Positions 6,350 to 10,599 of a DNA stretch of 10,599 nucleotides are shown here, in pieces. Under the pieces are notes generated by a model that saw only the letters and a program-made list of their open reading frames with translations, had not been told where the DNA came from and did not search any database. Position 1 is the first letter of the stretch. Every line of letters begins with the position of its first letter. Both the position numbers and the translations under genes were made by a program. This DNA is from Gemmatimonadaceae bacterium (GTDB taxonomy: Bacteria; Gemmatimonadota; Gemmatimonadetes; Gemmatimonadales; Gemmatimonadaceae), in assembly GCA_025357975.1 (NCBI GenBank), contig JANYKY010000117.1, positions 1-10,599 on the forward strand. Reading direction: 5' to 3'.

Positions 6350-6973
6350 CTAGCTCAGCGAGATCGGACCGGGCAGCGGGTCGCTGGCGGGAAAGCTCTG
6401 TTCGACCATCTTGTCGAGACGCCGCTCATCGATCGCCGACGAAAGCATGGTGATCAACTTCGAGCAGAATGCGGGCAGATCTTCTGGTTTCCTGCTGGTT
6501 AGCAGCTTCTGATCGACTTCAGCGGCTCTGTCTACCCATGATCCGCCCGCATCCCTGATCTGGTCGGCCAGCTCGGGGTGAGAAGTCAGCGTCCGGCCGT
6601 CGACGGCGCCAGCCTCGACAAGAAGCCGCGGTGCATGACAGATCGCCGCAACCGGCTTATCCGCTTCCATGAATGAGCGCACCAGCTTGACCGCGTCGTC
6701 GTTCGCGCGAAGCGCCTCGGTGTTGCGAAGTCCGCCTGGCAATACGAGGGCATCGAAATCACGTGCAGAAACAGAGGTGACAACGCGAGACACTTCAAAA
6801 GTGTCGGCCTTCTCCTGGTGGATATAGCCCTGAATTGCGCCCGCCTTCAACGAAACAAGCGAAACATCGGCGCGCGCTTCCTTCAAGGCCTGCCACGGAG
6901 CAGTGAGCTCAACCTGCTCGACCCCGTCAGTAGCCAGTATGGCGACCTTCCGCCCTGTTAAATCTCCCGCCAT
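6350..6973 (-). CDS. DJ-1/PfpI family protein (class I glutamine amidotransferase-like)
   Basis: A 207-residue member of the PfpI/YhbO branch of the DJ-1 superfamily, linked to stress resistance; protease and deglycase/glyoxalase activities have been claimed for relatives. The nucleophile elbow is AAICHAP with C112 and adjacent H113. Upstream are VAILATDGVEQVEL (10-23), whose acidic residues match the conserved Glu region, and ALVLPGG (75-81). RLLVEAG and LTSHPEL (129-135) follow. The core ends near residue 178. The last 25 residues include the tail RRLDKMVEQSFPASDPLPGP, unusual for PfpI. I chose the ATG at 6973 with GGGGG about 6-10 nt upstream; a GTG at 7030 would add 19 residues of no family similarity. 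It is divergent from the lipoprotein gene and monocistronic. No export signal is seen, so it should be cytoplasmic. Confidence 0.9.
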   Translation of the reverse strand: MAGDLTGRKVAILATDGVEQVELTAPWQALKEARADVSLVSLKAGAIQGYIHQEKADTFEVSRVVTSVSARDFDALVLPGGLRNTEALRANDDAVKLVRSFMEADKPVAAICHAPRLLVEAGAVDGRTLTSHPELADQIRDAGGSWVDRAAEVDQKLLTSRKPEDLPAFCSKLITMLSSAIDERRLDKMVEQSFPASDPLPGPISLS

Positions 6974-7188
6974 CGATGCCCCCACAGTTTTGATCCTAAT
7001 CTCTCTAACAATGGTCAGGAAACGTGCCACAGGCAGGAGTCGGATTCATCGAGCCACTGAGCGAAAACAAATGCAGATCCGCAGAATCCAACTCGCGCCA
7101 CCGCGTTAAAGACGTCCCTCGTCGCGAATTAGCTGTCGCTCACACCGGCCCCTGATGTAAAACCGGACAGATGTTCCTATCCTCGGCC

Positions 7189-7194
7189 TATAAG
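7189..7194 (+). promoter_or_regulatory. Possible -10 box for the lipoprotein gene
   Basis: TATAAG lies 27 nt before the ATG at 7222, in the 248-nt gap between two divergent genes. Only a poor -35 (CGGACA, 7164-7169, 19-nt spacer) is found. The rest of the gap (6974-7188) must hold the DJ-1/PfpI promoter on the minus strand; I see only a weak candidate there (TAGGAT at 6993-6998). Confidence 0.3.
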
Positions 7195-7221
7195 AAATCC
7201 ATCCCCAGCCGAGGAAACACA

Positions 7222-7686
7222 ATGTCAGCACGCATCCGTCTCGTACCAATCATCGCAGCCGTCGCGTTACCAATTCTCGCCGCATGTTCGGGCGGCGCGA
7301 GTGCGCCGACAGCGCCAGGACTCTCTCCTCTCGCAGCTGGTGGTACCAGCACCGGCGGTACGAGCACCGGCGGAACAAGCACTGGGGGACCAAACACCGG
7401 TGGCGGTGGCGGTTCAACTATTCCGACAATCGTTGCACGAATCGATTCCGTCAGCAGCGTAAATAACGGCAGCAGCTATTACCCGAGCTGGCAGACGGTC
7501 TGGTATCTCGGCGGCCACTCACTCTATGCAATCGTCCCGACTTCGCAGAAGTCAAACGCAACTCGTGTTCACTCTCTCACTGGAGCTCTCCAGGCCGGCG
7601 ACTGCGTAACCGCGACCTACATTACCAGTGGCACCCGCGAATACGCGCAGGACATCAAGCTCGAAGCGCAGACAGTCTGTAACTAG
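7222..7686 (+). CDS. Small lipoprotein with Gly/Thr/Ser pentapeptide repeats
   Basis: A 154-residue predicted lipoprotein of unknown function. MSARIRLVPI plus a hydrophobic core ends in the lipobox LAAC with C22 as the lipidated cysteine. A Ser/Ala/Pro-rich linker leads to four pentapeptides, GTSTG three times and then GPNTG (41-60), followed by a glycine run. This should be a flexible tether between membrane and domain. The C-terminal domain (about 68-154) is beta-rich: IVARIDSVSSV, then LTGALQAGDCVTATYI and AQDIKLEAQTVCN. It recalls small beta-barrel domains of the DUF5666 sort, a guess. C128 and C153 could form a disulfide. GAGGAAACACA precedes the ATG at 7222. The longer ORF from 7171 would put 17 non-signal residues ahead of the signal peptide. 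It ends at a strong terminator, so it is monocistronic. Confidence 0.8.
   Translation: MSARIRLVPIIAAVALPILAACSGGASAPTAPGLSPLAAGGTSTGGTSTGGTSTGGPNTGGGGGSTIPTIVARIDSVSSVNNGSSYYPSWQTVWYLGGHSLYAIVPTSQKSNATRVHSLTGALQAGDCVTATYITSGTREYAQDIKLEAQTVCN
7342..7401 (+). repeat. 15-bp in-frame tandem repeat coding for GTSTG units
   Basis: Four consecutive 15-bp units encode GTSTG, GTSTG, GTSTG and GPNTG. The copies differ mostly at third codon positions (ACC/ACG/ACA, GGC/GGG), so the repeat is old or selected at protein level rather than freshly expanded. Confidence 0.85.
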
Positions 7687-7699
7687 ATTTCCGGCATCG

Positions 7700-7738
7700 A
7701 AAGCGCGGCACACCTCAAAAGCGTGCCGCGCTTTTTTT
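7700..7738 (+). terminator. Strong intrinsic terminator after the lipoprotein gene
   Basis: A perfect 12-bp stem joins AAAGCGCGGCAC (7700-7711) to GTGCCGCGCTTT (7723-7734) around an 11-nt loop. The T-run at 7732-7738 directly follows. It begins 13 nt after the lipoprotein stop. The next gene therefore needs its own promoter within about 7739-7796. Confidence 0.93.
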
Positions 7739-7808
7739 GTTTCCCGGCATGGAAGCGTGGCATATTTCGTCCTGGAACGAGACGAACCGTATTGCTGGAG
7801 GCGCTTTC

Positions 7809-8936
7809 TTGACTTGTCTGATTACCAAACGAATTTGCGCCACCACGCTACTTTCGATTTGCATCGCCGGCACCCGCGCAAACGCCCTCACTCCAGCAGT
7901 CACGCCCGCCCGCGCCCGTGCGACGATCAGGGCGAACGACAACGTGGAGTCCGCCGGTCGCCTCCGTAACGGGACGCTCGAAGTATCATTGATCGCTGCT
8001 CGCGGAACATGGTATCCCGAAGGTGTTGGTGGCACCGCAATTCGAATTGCCGCCTGGGGAGAACCGAACCGGCCGCTGCAGGATCCCGGACCAGTAGTTC
8101 GACTGACGCTTGGACAAACTGTTCGAGCCACTCTCGCTAATTCCCTGGACCGTCCGCTAACGGTATTTGGTTTTGGTGAAAAACGCGGTTTGCGCGACAG
8201 CGTGGTGATCGCGCCTGGCCGATCGACCGTGGTCTCTTTCAAACCCGACTCAGCCGGCACCTTCTATTATGTAGGCACCGTCGCCCACAGCCCGCCAACT
8301 GGACGCGACGGCAGCGACAGCCAGCTCAACGGTGCAATCGTCGTCGTCCAGGGAGACATCATGCGAAGCAAGGCGAATGTCTACGGGAACAAGCCTGGAT
8401 ATTCATTTGTACTGGGCGGAACGCCGGCCGAGGCGGACCTGTCAGCGATGCCGGTGCCAGGACCGACTCTGATGCTCGGAAAAGACGCGCCAGTTGCGGT
8501 CACAATTGTAAACCGTAAAACCGATCGTGCCTCCGTCCACTGGCACGGCGTCGAGCTCGATAGCTATCCGGACGGGGTTCCGGGCGTCAGCGGCACCGAC
8601 ACGCATCTTCTGCCATCAATCGGCCCCAATGACTCGCTCACAATCCATTTCACTCCTCAGCGAGCAGGCACTTTCATGTACCACTCGCACTTCAACGAAT
8701 TTCAGCAGATCAGCTCCGGCGCATTCGGGCCGATCATCGTCCTGGAAAAGGGAAAGACTTACGACAGTGATATCGATCGCCTCTTGTTCGATCAGGCGAC
8801 GTCGAGGCCAGCGCAGCTAACATTCGGCTCAGGTGAGATCTACGACTTCGAATTCACACCAGCGCATGCGGGCAATTATTCGCTGGTCTTCAGTCAGCAT
8901 GACAATCCAACAACTGCTGTGATACGGGTCCGTTAG
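7809..8936 (+). CDS. Secreted multicopper-oxidase-like protein, reduced form
   Basis: A 375-residue exported cupredoxin protein. I chose the TTG at 7809 because GGAGG lies 7 nt upstream and it opens a good signal peptide (KR, hydrophobic ICATTLLSICIAG, RANA cleavage site near 26). An ATG at 7749 lacks a ribosome binding site. A first cupredoxin domain (about 60-182; GPVVRLTLGQTV, DSVVIAPG, GTFYYVGT, DSQLNGAIVVV) has no copper motif. A second (about 190-315) carries SVHWHG (H244, H246) and MYHSHFNE (H292, H294), two of the four HxH trinuclear copper pairs. The last 45 residues (TFGSGEIYDFEFTP to the end) look like the edge of a third domain. The partner motifs HPxHLHG and HCHxxxH are absent, as is any type 1 Cys. 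Relatives I recall are much longer. It may bind copper without oxidase activity. The stop overlaps the holB GTG by one base. Confidence 0.8.
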   Translation: MTCLITKRICATTLLSICIAGTRANALTPAVTPARARATIRANDNVESAGRLRNGTLEVSLIAARGTWYPEGVGGTAIRIAAWGEPNRPLQDPGPVVRLTLGQTVRATLANSLDRPLTVFGFGEKRGLRDSVVIAPGRSTVVSFKPDSAGTFYYVGTVAHSPPTGRDGSDSQLNGAIVVVQGDIMRSKANVYGNKPGYSFVLGGTPAEADLSAMPVPGPTLMLGKDAPVAVTIVNRKTDRASVHWHGVELDSYPDGVPGVSGTDTHLLPSIGPNDSLTIHFTPQRAGTFMYHSHFNEFQQISSGAFGPIIVLEKGKTYDSDIDRLLFDQATSRPAQLTFGSGEIYDFEFTPAHAGNYSLVFSQHDNPTTAVIRVR

Positions 8937-10012
8937 TGCGGCTCGTCGATCTTTACGGTCACGAAGATCTCAAGTTGCGCCTCTCGAGCGCAGCTTCGTC
9001 AGGAACACTGCCTGGAAGTTTGCTCTTTCACGGGCCTCGTGGAGTTGGGAAACAACGACTCGCGTTGTGGCTTGGGCAGCTACTGGTATGCGAGAACACT
9101 CCAGCTCCATGTGGACATTGCCGCAGCTGCCAGTACGCGGTGAATCTCACTCATCCTGATTTGCATTGGTATTTTCCGCGCCCGCGTCCCAAGGACGCCG
9201 ACCCGGATCTCGAAGACGTGCGAGATGACTATCGCGACGCAATCGCGGAACGTCTCGCGAATGGGGGCCTTTACCCTTCACCGCCCGGGAACGAAGGCAT
9301 TTTCGTCGCGACTGTGCGAGCGATCGTGCGCGAAGCATCGGTCACTCCGGCGATGGCAAGACGAAAAATTTTCGTTATCGGTGACGCCGAGAGAATGGTC
9401 TCGCAGGAAGGTGCAGATCAAGCCGCCAACGCGTTCCTGAAAATGCTGGAAGAGCCGAGCGACAAGACGACGATCATTTTGACATCGAGCGAGCCGGGTG
9501 CCCTGCTTCCAACAGTTAGATCGCGCGCTGTCGCGGTCCGAGTTCCGGGCATTTCAGAATCAGCGGTGCGCCAGTTCCTCTCCGATCCTGTCGTCTCGAC
9601 GGCACTGGACAAAACGGGACCGCAGAAAAAAACATTGAACGAGTTGCTGCAGCTCGCTGGATCAGCACCCGGTACACTTTTCGGCGGCGAGGCGCGCGGC
9701 AAGGCCATGGCTTCCGCGCGAAGGCTCATCGATGCCGCGATCGCGCCGCATTCGTCGTCGCGACATGCGGCAGCGATGGGCGTGGGTGCGTCTGGCGCGC
9801 GAGGAAGTTTTACGGATATCCTGGATTCACTCATCATCATTCTCGGAGAACGAATGCGCGCCGCACTGCACGACGGGAACAATGAGCGCGCAGTCGCCGC
9901 AAGCCGTGCCGCTGATCTTGTCGGTCTGGCAAAAGTTCGAGCCGGCGGAAACGTGAATCCGCAGCTGATTACCGCTGGCCTGCTCCACGACCTCTCGTCG
10001 GCCCTCCGATGA
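8936..10012 (+). CDS. holB: DNA polymerase III subunit delta' (clamp loader)
   Basis: A clamp-loader subunit that helps place the beta sliding clamp on primed DNA. The 358-residue protein has LYGHEDLKLRL at the start and Walker A GPRGVGKQ (33-40). Four zinc-ribbon cysteines C52, C59, C62 and C65 (PCGHCRSC) follow, then THPDLHWYFP and the Walker B region IFVIGDAERM (145-154). NAFLKMLEEPSDKTTIILTSS (about 165-185) includes sensor 1, and LLPTVRSRA (190-198) stands where SRC is usual. The stretch from about 78 to 143, between zinc ribbon and Walker B, is longer than in E. coli and charged. The C-terminal third is helical and poorly conserved. The GTG start forms TAGTG with the preceding stop and has no strong ribosome binding site, so translation is probably coupled. 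Assignment to delta' rather than DnaX rests on length and the absence of a DnaX C-terminal extension. Confidence 0.9.
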   Translation: MRLVDLYGHEDLKLRLSSAASSGTLPGSLLFHGPRGVGKQRLALWLGQLLVCENTPAPCGHCRSCQYAVNLTHPDLHWYFPRPRPKDADPDLEDVRDDYRDAIAERLANGGLYPSPPGNEGIFVATVRAIVREASVTPAMARRKIFVIGDAERMVSQEGADQAANAFLKMLEEPSDKTTIILTSSEPGALLPTVRSRAVAVRVPGISESAVRQFLSDPVVSTALDKTGPQKKTLNELLQLAGSAPGTLFGGEARGKAMASARRLIDAAIAPHSSSRHAAAMGVGASGARGSFTDILDSLIIILGERMRAALHDGNNERAVAASRAADLVGLAKVRAGGNVNPQLITAGLLHDLSSALR

Positions 10013-10500
10013 CGCGCATGTCGCACATCGATGAGTCCGGCGTCGCGAAAATGGTCGACGTGAGTAGCAAGCAGCACACGGTCCGGGTCGCAACCGCTCG
10101 CGGCGTCATCTCGATGGATACTGCCACGCTCGAAGCAATACGTGCGAACGGCATCGAAAAAGGCGACGTGCTCGGCGTCGCACGGATTGCCGCCATCATG
10201 GCGGCGAAGCGTACCTCAGAAATAATTCCGCTCTGCCACCAGATTTCGCTCACGGACGTTCGAGTCGATTTCTCGCTCGATGAGTCCCTTCCCGGTGTGC
10301 GAGTGGAGACTCAGGCGCGCACGACCGGGCCTACCGGCGTTGAAATGGAAGCCCTTACAGCAGCCAGTGTCGCCCTGCTCACCATCTACGACATGGCAAA
10401 GGCGATCGATCGCGGAATGATCATCAATCGAATCGCACTCGTCGAGAAAAGCGGCGGAGTCTCCGGAGATTGGATGCGTTCCGAAGCGGTTGGCGATTGA
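10009..10500 (+). CDS. moaC: Cyclic pyranopterin monophosphate synthase
   Basis: MoaC catalyses, after MoaA, the conversion of 3',8-cyclo-7,8-dihydroGTP to cyclic pyranopterin monophosphate in molybdenum cofactor synthesis. The 163-residue protein is full length. It shows MVDVSSK (15-21), KGDVLGVARIA (51-61), AAKRTSEIIPLCH (65-77), GPTGVEMEALTAA (108-119), YDMAKAID (127-134) and VEKSGGVSGDW (145-155). The active-site residues known from E. coli MoaC, K51, H77, E112, M113, D128, K131 and K147, are present at the same numbers. One oddity is CHQI at 76-79 where CHPL is usual. The ATG overlaps the holB stop as ATGA. No other cofactor genes (moaA, moaE, moaD) are in the window; they may lie downstream or elsewhere. 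A second ATG at codon 4 is an alternative start. Confidence 0.96.
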   Translation: MTRMSHIDESGVAKMVDVSSKQHTVRVATARGVISMDTATLEAIRANGIEKGDVLGVARIAAIMAAKRTSEIIPLCHQISLTDVRVDFSLDESLPGVRVETQARTTGPTGVEMEALTAASVALLTIYDMAKAIDRGMIINRIALVEKSGGVSGDWMRSEAVGD

Positions 10501-10599
10501 CCTGAGTTAGTGGGCCATTTTCGTTGGTGGTTACTCGGATAGCGACTGCGAGATTTTCGGCAACAGCCTCATGGGTTTGGTTGCGCTGCCGAATCAGGA
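10501..10599. other. Terminal 99 nt without a supported feature
   Basis: No hairpin with a T-run, no promoter and no ORF with a ribosome binding site is visible after moaC. A short plus-strand open frame and a minus-strand open frame run off the right edge, but neither has a start or family resemblance I can support. Confidence 0.5.

Noticed and set aside
6993..6998. TAGGAT as -10 box for the DJ-1/PfpI gene
   Set aside because: No acceptable -35 lies at 16-19 nt, so it was not listed as a promoter.
9418..10077. Minus-strand open frame of 219 codons opposite holB
   Set aside because: It lies over conserved holB sequence and its translation is low-complexity Arg/Ala/Ser, typical of a shadow frame.
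10501..10599. Open frames running off the right edge on both strands
   Set aside because: No start codon with a ribosome binding site and no recognisable motif; too short to judge.

Overview
The window looks like chromosomal DNA of a moderately GC-rich, aerobic bacterium with a Gram-negative style envelope. Several traits together suggest Gemmatimonadota, though this is an inference with no marker gene behind it: an actinobacterial/Gemmatimonadota-type SdhCAB, a membrane protein plus winged-helix regulator pair, a copper-oxidase family I know from that phylum, lipoproteins, and delta' with a long insertion. There are no IS elements, tRNAs, rRNAs or CRISPR arrays.

Left part, all on the minus strand. 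A respiratory operon reads right to left: a 71-residue zinc-ribbon-like protein (3458-3673), sdhC (five-helix membrane anchor), sdhA (flavoprotein) and sdhB (iron-sulfur subunit, running off the left edge). Gaps are 6 nt, an overlap and 2 nt. Upstream lies a strong intrinsic terminator (3759-3793) that ends the transcript of a periplasmic Spy/CpxP-like LTxxQ protein (3809-4318).

Middle part, minus strand. A three-gene unit starts from a near-consensus promoter (6261-6290). Its expected start point falls on or next to an ATG, so the message may be leaderless. It encodes a six-helix membrane protein, an overlapping winged-helix regulator and a cis-prenyltransferase (UppS). Upstream of it sits a separate DJ-1/PfpI gene with an unusual SFPASDP-type tail.

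Right part, plus strand. Divergent from the DJ-1/PfpI gene is a small lipoprotein with a Gly/Thr/Ser pentapeptide repeat, closed by a textbook terminator (7700-7738). Then comes a run of three genes with one- or four-base stop/start overlaps: a secreted multicopper-oxidase-like protein, holB (DNA polymerase III delta') and moaC (molybdenum cofactor synthesis). The last 99 bases hold nothing I can support.

The most notable observations are the multicopper-oxidase-like protein, which seems to have lost in frame the domain carrying half of its copper ligands; the Cys/His pattern of SdhC, which recalls the membrane-embedded [2Fe-2S] cluster of mycobacterial Sdh1; the small zinc-ribbon gene leading the sdh operon; and the probable leaderless transcript. 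I found no clearly new multi-gene system.
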